This document shows, piece after piece, positions 55,110 through 64,000 of a stretch of 64,000 nt of DNA (position 1 is the stretch's first letter; the number at the start of each line of letters is the position of its first letter). The notes beneath the pieces are model-generated. The model was not told the DNA's origin. It ran no database searches and saw nothing but the letters and a program-made list of their open reading frames with translations. The position numbers were made by a program, and so were the translations under genes. Location of the stretch: assembly GCA_949130485.1 (NCBI GenBank), contig OX422183.1:3732136-3796135 (forward strand). Reading direction: 5' to 3'. Source of the stretch: Agelas oroides (taxonomy: Eukaryota > Porifera > Demospongiae > Agelasida > Agelasidae).

Positions 55110-57412
55110 GTAGTAGAATTTAATTTTTAGCAGGTAGTCCCTTCAACCCTGGGCTGATCTGCTAGGGAGTCCTGCATTTATATATGCACAAAGTAAACAA
55201 CAACAACAACAAAGACACTACGAGTGATACAAGGAATAGGTAATTACACAGAACTTTAAAGTTAACATATAAACAGTACTGAACACATAATTATCGAGTT
55301 AGATAGCATTTACAGTATGCACAAAACTGAAACAAAAAATAAAAAACAAAAAACAAACGTGGGTATATTACAAAATTGACTTAACACAAGTTCTAAAGGT
55401 ATATTTGGAAGTAATGCCCTTAAAATCGCTTGGAAGGGAGTTCCAGTCCTTTGCTCCCATAAACTCAAATGATTTTTTATACCAGTTCGTGTTAGGACAA
55501 TGAAGGTGGATGTTATTCCATCCTCTAGTTCTGGCATAGTTAGGAAGAGAAGAGTTCAGTTGGAAGCGAGAGCAGAGGTACCCTGGTGCTTGTCCATGCA
55601 TGCAACGGTGCATTAGCTGTAGTCGTAACATTGATCTGCGTTTAGCAAGTTGGTCCCATCCCAGTATTCCTCGGAGAAGTTCACTAGGGGTTCGTGGTGG
55701 CATCGACAGGATTTGTCGCATACTATAGTTTTGTATCTGTTCGATCTTTCCCTGTTGAACTTTACTGCACTCCTGCCAGACTACTGAGCAGTAATCAAGG
55801 TGGGGTCTTATCAGCGCATTGAAAAGTCCTGATTTTAGGCTTACTGGAAGGGTGTTTCTCAAACGCCTCAAAGTTGCCAGGCCACCAAAACATTTCTTTC
55901 TTACTGCAGCCACATGTTTCTCCCAGTTTAGCTCACTATCAATGACCACTCCTAAGAACTTCACATCATCTCGTTGTTCAACTTCAACATCATTGACTGA
56001 CAGCTTCACCTTATCAAGCTCTTGGATCCTACTTCTCTTTGCTAACAACAGCAGTTTTGTCTTGGTGACATTCATTTGGAGGTGGTTTGTTTTCAGCCAG
56101 TTAGCAATGCTCGAAAGGTCATTAACCAGAGTATCCTGGAGCTGTTGTGAATCCTGGCATGAATGATAAATGGTAGTGTCATCAGCGTACAGCATGACCT
56201 TACAACTCTGTACCACTGTGGGGAGATCATTTACAAACAATGCAAAAAGAAGTGGGCCGAGAATTGATCCCTGTGGAACCCCCATTTCAACAGTTCTCCA
56301 AGAAGACAGCTCACCATCAATCACTACTCGTTGTTTCCTCCCACTGAGATAGCTATGGAACCAGCACTGTTCTCTACCTCGTATCCCATATCGATCCATC
56401 TTACAGAGCAGCAGATCATGATTGACAGAGTCAAAGGCCTTGCTGAGATCCACCAATACCACACCCACAAGGTGGTTATTATCCAGACCTCTTCTCCAGT
56501 CATCAACACTGGCAACAATCACATCCTGGGTGGTGTGGCCTGGTCTGAAACCAGATTGAGCTTGGTGCAGAATTTTGTGCTTCCGGAGGTACGCATGTAA
56601 TTGCTGATGCACCAGCTTCTCAAAAACTTTGCTACCACTGGCAAAATAGATATTGGTCTGTAGTTGTTTAATGAAGTTTTGTCTCCAGATTTAAAGATTG
56701 GAGAGACATTGGCTGCCTTCCATTCACCAGGAACCACTCCATTTTCCAGACTTGCATTATAGATAGTTGCAAGACTTTTGGCGATTGCCGGAGCTGCCAG
56801 CTTCAGTAATCTATTGCTAAACCCATCTGGACCTGTTGCCTTATTGAGCTTCAGGCCTCTGAGAATCCTCTGTACTTCTTCAGGTTCCACTCTATGAAAA
56901 GAGAAAGACTGTTCCAATGCTTCGAGACCAACTGGACTACTACTGATAGATGGTGGTGGAGGAATACAGTTTGCAAAGTACTTGTTGAATTCCTCAGCCT
57001 TATCCTGATTTCGTGTTATATCGTGACCATTTACTTGGATGGTTCCAATACGTTCCTTGCATCCTTTCCCAATGATTTTGTTAAGTTCCTTCCAAACTGC
57101 CTGTGGGTTGCACTGATTTTGAGCAAGATCATCACAGGACTCTTTCTCAGCTTTACGAAGAGCTATGTTTACTTTGTTTCTCAGTTTCCTGTACTTCAGC
57201 CAATCACCAGGGCTTTTTGTCTTCTGTGCTTTGGTATGGAAGTAGTTTCTTGTTCTGAGCAGTACACTGATTTCAGCACTGATCCATGGAAGATTGTGTC
57301 CTCTAACTCGTACTGATTTCTTGGGTGCATGTGAAAGAATATAACAAGCATGCAAAACAACTAGCTGGTTCTCTGTATCGTCAATTCTATCAGTTTGCTG
57401 ATCCTGAAGCAC
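55110..57412 (-). mobile_element. 5'-truncated non-LTR retrotransposon (LINE)
   Basis: Two minus-strand frames (57412-56519 and 56612-55368) cover a reverse transcriptase, with a frameshift at about 56600. Visible RT blocks: NKATGPDGF, NYRPISILPV, QSGFRPGHTTQDV, DLSKAFDSVNHD, VPQGSILGPLLFALFVNDLP, YADDTTIY (catalytic Asp pair) and VKFLGVVID. The C-terminus has the IRPHLDYCSVVW block. The apurinic endonuclease domain is missing, so it is 5' truncated. The general type is jockey/CR1-like. Downstream, about 260 bp of 3' UTR ends near 55110 with a (CTA)n-like tail in element direction. Confidence 0.85.
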
Positions 57413-57465
57413 TCCGAATGATATATTTGTTCATGATACGGCCCCATATGGAATATACATGTACA

Positions 57466-57533
57466 GGAAAAATGTAGCTTTTACGATTGTTCCAAACCCA
57501 AGTTATGTTGTGAAACTGTTGTAATTTTGTTAT
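57466..57533. repeat. Direct repeat flanking the LINE (partner at 54856-54925)
   Basis: 'aaaatgtagctttt-cgattgttccaaaccca' and 'gttgggaaactgttgtaa' occur in the same orientation on both sides of the LINE and older RT fragment, about 2.6 kb apart. They are much longer than a target-site duplication. Confidence 0.6.
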
Positions 57534-57796
57534 AGGCATTTGAAATAACTTCTGTATTTTTTTTCAGTGGATTTAAGTGGACTACTGCAGATTACAATAT
57601 TGAATATTTCAAAGATGTGGTGAATAACAAGCAAGGCAGCCCTGGAAGGGGGCTACAATGATCCATCGCAATGTCCCTGAGGTATTGCTCTGGACAGGGT
57701 ACTTCTTTTATTATTGTATACCTAACAGCCTATACACTCAGAATCTAAGCTATAGATCCAGGGATCGTATATTCATTCATGATTACCCTTATCAAT

Positions 57797-58140
57797 AGGG
57801 GCTTTCCAAAACCACACCGCCTTCCTTAAAGTTTCTCCAAGCAACTTGATTTTTCTACAATACTCAATACGTACATGCTGAATTGGAAGTATGATCAAGG
57901 TTTATACAATGTTTTGTTTGACAGATATGTGTCCTTAATTAAGTTCCCTGTGTATTAAAATAGGATTGGGGCCAAATTGGGTCCTTCCTAGTAAAATGTA
58001 TGGGAAAATCAGAACTTTGAGAATGCATAGATGCTATCAAGGTCAAATTCAGAATTTAGTCTCTTTATAATAAAAACTACGTTGTATCTAAACATCGTGA
58101 GATACATCATAAAAGTGGGTGGTTTTGGAAAGCCCCTATA
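57797..58140. mobile_element. MITE with AGGGGCTTTCCAAAACCAC ends
   Basis: Inverted ends aggggctttccaaaaccacacc / gtgggtggttttggaaagcccct. A second right end of the same kind is at 58574-58595, so the element was partly duplicated. Confidence 0.65.
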
Positions 58141-58596
58141 TTAATTAGAGGTTCTTATGGATTGAAATTCCCTGGTGAGAGTTAGTTATATTGGTCAGAT
58201 TCAAGTGACCAATGTCCTGACATGAACTTGAACACCAAATGGCTGTACCCTTATCAGCTAATGTATAAGTGGCCAGTTTCATGAGGGGTTCCGCCAGGCC
58301 ACATCTTAATTATAAACTGATTATTGGATGTCAATGCCGACAGGAAATGGGGAAAATCCCCAATTTTACGGACAGTGAACGGATGAAGACTCCCAAAACG
58401 GACTGTGCACTAAAAGTTTACAAAGACAAAGAATTCTATCTGCTTGGATTCCAGGTTTGTTGACCTTGAAAACACAGGGTTCCCTGCCACCTTAAATTTT
58501 CAACTTAGTCTCTTCCTAATGAGTACTAAGTCATATCTAAAATTCAGGACAATCAGAGGTACTCCCCAAAAGTGGGTGGGTTTTGGAAAGCCCCTA

Positions 58597-58662
58597 TTAG
58601 CCTTGTTCCCAGGCCCCACCCAGCTTTCCATCACTTGCAGGGAGAGCCTGGGAACAAGGCTA
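58597..58662. mobile_element. Short MITE, TAGCCTTGTTCCCAGG family
   Basis: Ends tagccttgttcccaggcccc / gagcctgggaacaaggcta. The arm sequence cccagctttccatcacttgcag matches the arm of 42867-43268, so it looks like an internal deletion of that longer form. Confidence 0.7.
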
Positions 58663-58798
58663 GTAGGTAATTATGTTGACATAAATTCCTGGAACTGAAT
58701 TTCATACATAAGATTGGATCACACGTAATATTCTAGTAACGATGGAATATCTGTCCCCCTTCCCCCCCCCCCCACTCCCCTAGTCGTGCCCACCATAG

Positions 58799-59127
58799 AC
58801 CTATACCAATCGTCCGGCGTCAACCTTATGTCTCACCTGCCCACCAGGGTACAACTGTAGTAACCCAGCCGCCATTCCTGTCGCCACTACCTGCACTAAC
58901 ACCAGCCCTCTTTGTCCTGCTGGGTTTACATGTGGTGATGACGGCTCTCAACGACCATGCCCTCAGGGTGAATACTCACTTGAAGGACAGCAGACATGTC
59001 AAACATGCCCAGAGGGATTCAGCTGTGCTAATTCGTCTGCGCCTCCAGTCCCCATCCCCTCAACCAACTCCTCCTCTCCCACGAATTGTCCTACAGAGAC
59101 ACCAACTCAATCTGAAACCACACATAG
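58799..59127 (+). pseudogene. Gene A ectodomain exon, isolated copy 3
   Basis: The exon follows an acceptor (cccaccatag) and encodes TLCLTCPPGYNCSNPAAIP, then CPAGFTCGDDGSQRPCPQGE and CPEGFSCANSSAPPVP. All ectodomain cysteines of copies 1 and 4 are kept, plus a clear CPPGYNC unit that is eroded in those copies. The 3' donor used elsewhere (ACAT|GTAA) is changed here; the frame would end at TGA shortly after, or use AG|GTGACA in a different phase. No TM, basic or tail exon follows before the next copy, so it is a partial duplicate or a stranded upstream exon. Confidence 0.6.
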
Positions 59128-59485
59128 GTGACAGATGGAGAGAGACTAATACACCGTCTAAATGGCTAAATAATCTTGAAGGCTATTTAGTCTTGCCATC
59201 AAGCTTTATTCAGCTGTGTTAGTTCAACCAAGCTCAGTCCATGTGTAGGTTGCCAAGATTGTAACTCAAATCTATTACATACAGTACAAAAAAAGTGATA
59301 TTATGATGTGTGCCATGTTGAATTTGAGATTATTCTGCTATATTCTCCACTTCACCTCACCTCACCTGTTTCTATAGTAACAGGTGAGTATTATTTTCGG
59401 TATACTGACAAGAAATTGTAGCATGCACAAATTGGTGCCAAGTGTAATAGTATTGAGGACATATAGCTAGCCTGGCCTCTGGCTG
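59128..59485. other. Non-coding spacer
   Basis: AT-rich sequence with a small 'cacctcacctcacctg' run; no gene seen. Confidence 0.4.
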
Positions 59486-59489
59486 TTCC

Positions 59490-59930
59490 GTGCTTGGTGT
59501 TCGTGGGTATGCTGGAGGTCTGTAGCTAGCCTGGTTCGCCTAGCCTCGGGAAGTTCTGCTGCTCTGCATTTGAGGGTACGCTGGAGGTCTGTAGCTAGCC
59601 TGGTTCGCCTAGCCTCGGGAAGTTCTGCTGCTCTGCATTTGAGGGTACGCTGGAGGTCTGTAGCTAGCCTGGTTCGCCTAGCTTCGGGAAGTTCTGCTGC
59701 TCTGCATTTGAGGGTATGCTGGAGGTCTGTAGCTAGCCTGGTTCGCCTAGCCTCGGGAAGTTCTGCTGCTCTGCATTTGAGGGTACGCTGGAGGTCTGTA
59801 GCTAGCCTGGTTCGCCTAGTCTCGGGAAGTTCTGCTGCTCTGCATTTGTGGGTACGCTCACATTCTGTGTCTAGCCTGGCCTGCCTAGCCTCGGGCTGCT
59901 CCGCCGCTCTGCACTCATGGTCGGGTACGC
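59490..59930. repeat. 69-bp minisatellite, about six units
   Basis: Unit 'tctgcatttgagggtacgct' + 'ggaggtctgtagctagcctg' + 'gttcgcctagcctcgggaag' + 'ttctgctgc'; end units decay. As 69 = 3 x 23, a 148-codon frame stays open, but there is no evidence of coding. Confidence 0.85.
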
Positions 59931-60249
59931 ATTGTCTATCTAGCTTAGCCTGCCTTACCTCGGTCTGGTCTGGTCGCCTTCGCTCCCAGTCTCTTTTGCG
60001 CCGACGCTCGGTGTAATCTGCCAGTAGCCTTTTTCTCTCGCTCCAGGACCAACCTCTCTCTCACACTCAGTAGATCCCTCAGTGTTGAGTTACAAAGTGG
60101 AGAGTCCTCTGTCGTGCTCAGTAGGTCCATGGAGTTAGATAGTGGGGGGTCCATCAAGGTAGTCTGGGATTTACAATAACCACCCTTGTCCTCGGGCTCC
60201 CCTCAAGTCGGATGGTTATTGACCATAATTTCCAGGCTACCATGCATTA

Positions 60250-60420
60250 TCTGTTACGTGTATTTCGATCACATCACTGCATTCAAAATGCTGTATTGCT
60301 GAACTTTTTGATGTGTGGGCCTCACTCTAAACAGAAGTTCAGCTATAAAGTTCTTATGAGCCTTGCCCTTAACCACTTTGTAGATGTGTGAATCACTAAT
60401 GTGTCTGCAAAGCATGTATG
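60250..60420. mobile_element. Decayed GC-rich foldback MITE
   Basis: Relic of the 21569/35302 family (tatttcgatcacatcactgc ... cttatgagccttgcccttaa). 60425-60690 then continues as a relative of 90-300, so the MITE was present in the duplicated cassette ancestor. Confidence 0.55.
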
Positions 60421-60699
60421 TTGATAGACGAAGGAAAAGACGAAGTTCATACATACACAAATTAAATGAACCCCTATTTAAGAAGAACAGCTGTGTATAC
60501 CTGTTCATATGTATTTAGCTACGCCTCTCCACACAATACCCAATCTTGGGAGAAGAAAGCCTTTCACTGAATCAGTTCACTCCTCCCCCAACATCCAAAG
60601 CTATGCGAGAGGTCTAGCTAGCTTGAAACACTAACTTAGGCACACAATTAAGATCCAACACTAGGTTGAGAGACTTAGGCACACAAGATCCAACAATAG

Positions 60700-63416
60700 A
60701 ATGATGCAGCCAAATACTGTGGTATTACTTTCTTCCCTCCCTTTCGTTGTGATCCAGCCAGCATTCCTGTCTCCACTAACTGCACCAACATCAGCCCTCT
60801 TTGTCCTGCTGTGTTTGCATGTGGTGACGACGGCTCTCGGCGAGCATGCCTCCAGGATGAATACTCATTTGAAGGGCAGTGGACATGTCAGTCATGCCCA
60901 GAGGGATTCAGCTGTGCCAATTCGTCTGCACCTCCAGTCCCCATCATCTCAACCACCTCCTCCTTTCCCACAACCTGTCCTACAACTGAACCTGCAAGCA
61001 CATGTAAGCAACCAGGAAAATGGCTATAAATTTTTTAAAAGAGCTCACATGACACATAATGATTTAGGGGAGTATTTATTGTTTTGGATGTAATATTGAA
61101 TTAAACCAGGAGCTTATGAACCGCTATGCAAAAAGGAGCGTCAGACTAGCGTACATCCTATGTCAAATCAAACTTCAAAATGTGCCTTAAACTTACTTGT
61201 GTTAATGAGTTTTGAGGTTTCTACTGTGACTACTATGGATTCTTAAGAGCCCCGACATCCCCCTCCGGTTCCCCCCCTGGCATGCTGCCTGCTGTGACAA
61301 TAGCAAACAAACTGCTTACCTTATAAGGTGAATTTCCAGGATGCCAAATTCGACACAAGATGGGACCAGCCATTGTACAGTAATTTGACGCTCCTTTATA
61401 CCCATGGTGTTGTGGAAGAAGGATCTAGCTTGTTTACAAAATAACTACACTACTAAGGTGATGAATTTTTGCACAGCATTTCAAATAGTCGTTGCTATTT
61501 TTCAGTGTCTGTTTTTGTCACAGTCTTTACATGGGATGCCGTATACAACACTAATATCAAGGTGTTGTACACCCCATCCCATGTGAACACTGACAAAACC
61601 TACATCGGGGAGGACACTGAAGACCTACAGGACACAAATGCAATGTTAGACTTGGACACACAACCACCAATGCCGTTGCTTACCATGCCCACAACCACCT
61701 ACACCAGATGGACTGAATACAGAAATAGTACAATTCTACAAAAGAAGACCAAAAGAGGCACATGCAACACTCGGCAAATTTCAACCAAGACGTGGGCCTA
61801 CAACTCAGCCTAATCTGGAATTACATACTACACTCACTCTTCTTTGTTTGGTATAATATAATATAATTGTTATCGTATGACTATGCTCTGCTTAGCACTT
61901 CCCATGCTCTACAATTACCTGATGAAGAATAGCAAAGACTATTTGAAGCGTTGCACAAAATTTGTCAGTAAATCTATAAATATTATTTGAGTGATCGACA
62001 TAGCAAGAAAGGTAATTTGCTAATAGAGCATTTCGGCTTGTGAGCCTTCCTTCAGCTGCAGCACAAGCCGAAACGTTATATGTACATATTTCATGATTTA
62101 TTGGTGAAACATATAGCAATGAGCGTGTACAACATTAACTGTGCTAGTCTGCAAGTTGCTTGACTTTTGTAAGTGCTTACAGCATCACCATAGATAAAGG
62201 TATTCTTGACTTTTGCATGCTTTGTAAAAACTGAAGGATGGGCTAAGCCTCTTCACAATAGGAAAATTATGTAGCTATGTACTAAAATGTACAGTAGGTA
62301 GTCTCTTATCTGAACATGTTGGGACCAGAGGGTATTCGGATAACTGAAATGTTTGGATAAGGGAAACAATACTTCAGATAACTGAAGTTTGACTTCCTAC
62401 TGTGGTTTCATTCAAAGGTGGCACACAAATATTTTTGCATTATGATAGTTGATGTGTATGTCAAGTTATAGAGTTTAGCTCTCCTGCTCACTGGCTAGAG
62501 CACTGCACAAGACTACACACGTCCCTTCTTTCTTCACCTACCCACATCCCCTTCTCTTTTATCCTTCTCCCCCCCATGTAATTCACTTCCACTCTCCCCC
62601 CTGCCTTCCCTCCTTATGCACTCTCCCCTGTCCCAGTAGTGCCAGTGGTAGCAGGTACATGTACAGTGGGTGGAGGATTAGCACTCCTCATCATTGTCAC
62701 TGGTTCCTGTGTGTACTGCTACTGTAGAAGACAGAGAGGTCAGTATACCAATGTATACTGTTATATACCACTGTAAACTTTTTTATACCATAGTCTTCAT
62801 ATCCTGGGCTAGCATGACATTGTGCTTATAATAATTGTTGCTGGGCTTGTCCCTAGGCCACTCCCAGACTTCTACAGAACACTTCACTTTCAACAGTAAA
62901 CCTTGTTCCGAAGCCACTCCCAGAGTTTAACAACTTGCAATCTTGGTCCTGAATAGCTATAGTATACCCCAAAAATTCGACTTGGAGCACAAGACAACTT
63001 CACAGTGGGAGGGACATGTGACTAACTAGTCTCGTTCCCAGACCAAACCAATGCGGCCTCATCAAAAAAGAGGTTCTGGACACTTTCACTAAGAAAACTG
63101 GACATATAGCGGTCAGTACTTGTAGGTATTATCAGTTAGCTAACTACTAGTAGTGTAAGTCTTGGCACCCAAATATCTGCAAGCTCACTTTCTGCAGGGC
63201 CGTAGCAAGCACCTGGAAACTGGTCCGGATGTGAATACAGCTAAGCTGCACCCTTAATTAATTAAATGACGTCACATACTTTAGCCCTGAGAGGGAGAGG
63301 GAGAGGGAGGGAGGGAGGGAGGGAGGGAGGGAGGGAGGGAGGGAGGGAGGGAGGGAGGGAGGGAGGGAGGGAGGGAGGGAGGGAGGGAGGGAGGGAGGGA
63401 GAGGGAGGGAGGGAGG

Positions 63417-63455
<39 letters not shown>

Positions 63456-64000
63456 AGGGAGGGAGGGTGGGTGGGAGGGTGGGTGGGAGGAAGGGAGGGA
63501 GGGAAGGAGGGTGGGAGGGTGGGAGGGTGGGAGGGTGGGAGGGAGGTAGGGGGTAGGCTCTTCATGTTACACTCAAAAAATTATGCCATTCTCCAATACT
63601 ACCAAATCTAGCCTAGTATGCCATTTACCCATTATTCTTATCGTGCGCTCTCAATAACTCAAATCACATGTTTGGGTTTAGTGCTAGAAGTTACCTATTA
63701 TGCTCAAAACAGTGCCAGCGTAATGTGGAAGTGCCAAGTGGAGGGAAGGGGGAGGGAGTTCACAGGTTAAAGAAAAGAGGGAAGGGACCAGAAGGACGGG
63801 AAAAGCATTTGTGGGCATATGACCTGTGTGCTATTATTTTATAATACTATCCTATCTCCTATTTGTCTCCCCTTTCTCTCCTCTCCATACCCCTTACTAC
63901 CCCACCTTTTGTCTTCACAGTCTCACATGACAGATGATAGCACAATCAATCCTTTCCGTGACGAAGCTGCATCAGTGGAAACTGAAGAACTTACCCAACC
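60700..64000 (+). CDS. Gene A copy 4 (runs off the window; probably defective)
   Basis: Seen exons: 60700-61003 (ectodomain), 62637-62738 (TM) and 63921-64000 (start of the tail, cut by the window edge). The ectodomain retains CGITFFPPFRCDPAS, CPAVFACGDDG and CPEGFSCANSS. The TM exon reads VGGGLALLIIVTG then CYCRRQR. Its acceptor moved: the old cag became ctg, and a CCCAC to CCCAG change 6 nt downstream makes a new AG, keeping phase but dropping two codons. The basic cytoplasmic exon found in copies 1 and 2 is absent; its place holds a MITE end and a GGGA array. Joining the TM exon (phase 1) directly to the tail (phase 0) would break the frame. The tail reads INPFRDEAAS, lacking the NPFY tyrosine. 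Confidence 0.6.
61080..62290. other. Enlarged intron of gene A copy 4
   Basis: Copies 1 and 2 have about 400 bp here; this copy has about 1.6 kb. It holds a hairpin at about 61527-61585 (acatgggatg..tatacaacac / gtgttgtacaccccatcccatgt) and another at about 62030-62095 (tttcggcttgtg / cacaagccgaaa). A 114-codon frame at 61469-61813 spans the first hairpin; no family is recognised. Confidence 0.45.
62291..62403. mobile_element. Pogo-like MITE, CAGTAGG ends
   Basis: Ends acagtaggtagtctcttatctgaac / gttTGACTTCCTACTGT with inner 'ttcggataac' copies. This is the fullest version of the relics in copies 1 (712-815) and 2 (11535-11625). Confidence 0.55.
63285..63552. repeat. (GGGA)n array
   Basis: Nearly pure GGGA for about 130 bp, then GAGA and GGGT variants. 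Copies 1 and 2 have a short GGGA-rich tract at the same relative place, in the intron after the basic exon (2085-2180, 12965-13060); here it expanded greatly. Long open frames on both strands are an artefact of the repeat. Confidence 0.9.

Noticed and set aside
56331..57316. Plus-strand frames within 55.8-57.3 kb
   Set aside because: They are antisense to the LINE reverse transcriptase, whose motifs read on the minus strand.
63266..63565. Gly/Arg/Glu- and Pro/Ser-rich open frames on both strands
   Set aside because: They are direct translations of the GGGA microsatellite.

Overview
This is eukaryotic, metazoan-type DNA: genes are split by short GT-AG introns, there is no bacterial gene packing, and non-coding space is full of short foldback transposons (MITEs), minisatellites and LINE pieces. 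The gene content (ankyrin/Death proteins led by a 2A-like peptide, cysteine-rich membrane proteins, animal-type aromatic amino acid hydroxylase) and the small introns suggest a sponge, most like a demosponge such as Amphimedon. That assignment is inference from gene style, not a database match.

Left array (1-19 kb, + strand). A two-gene cassette is present twice, offset by about 10.85 kb. Gene A (304-2615 and 11150-13475) is a single-pass membrane protein: cysteine-rich ectodomain exon, transmembrane exon, basic cytoplasmic exon, acidic tail with an NPFY motif. Gene B (3023-10452 and 13865-18771) starts about 400 bp downstream. It encodes two hydrophobic segments ending in a 2A-like ribosome-skipping motif (DVExNPGP), a Death-like domain, an unrecognised conserved helical region and a long ankyrin array of about 35 repeats in the first copy. 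The first gene B has one frameshift and a near-perfect 430-bp internal duplication. The second gene B has four lesions and is a pseudogene. Relic exons at 10981-11060 and 18849-18957 show the array was once larger.

Middle (19-54 kb). A 13-exon phenylalanine-hydroxylase-type gene runs on the minus strand from 50891 to 21187. I could reconstruct all exons with consistent phases to a 430-residue protein with an N-terminal ACT domain and the iron-binding His, His and Glu. Its introns hold most of the repeats: pogo-like and hAT-like MITEs, foldback elements, a 48-bp satellite of 24 units and several minisatellites. About 300 bp away, divergently, lies an intronless NNMT/PNMT/TEMT-family methyltransferase (51188-52006). 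A single-exon carbonyl-reductase-like SDR gene (53009-53884, minus) follows tail to tail.

Right side (54-64 kb). A 5'-truncated, frameshifted LINE (55110-57412, minus) sits in an older reverse-transcriptase fragment. The gene A family then returns: an isolated ectodomain exon at 58799-59127 and another copy from 60700 that runs off the window. This last copy has a shifted splice acceptor, seems to have lost the basic cytoplasmic exon to a transposon/GGGA-repeat region, and has NPFR instead of NPFY.

The most interesting system is the repeated pairing of a cysteine-rich membrane protein with a 2A-Death-ankyrin protein. It looks like a rapidly turning-over recognition/signalling family, possibly innate immunity; that function is inferred.
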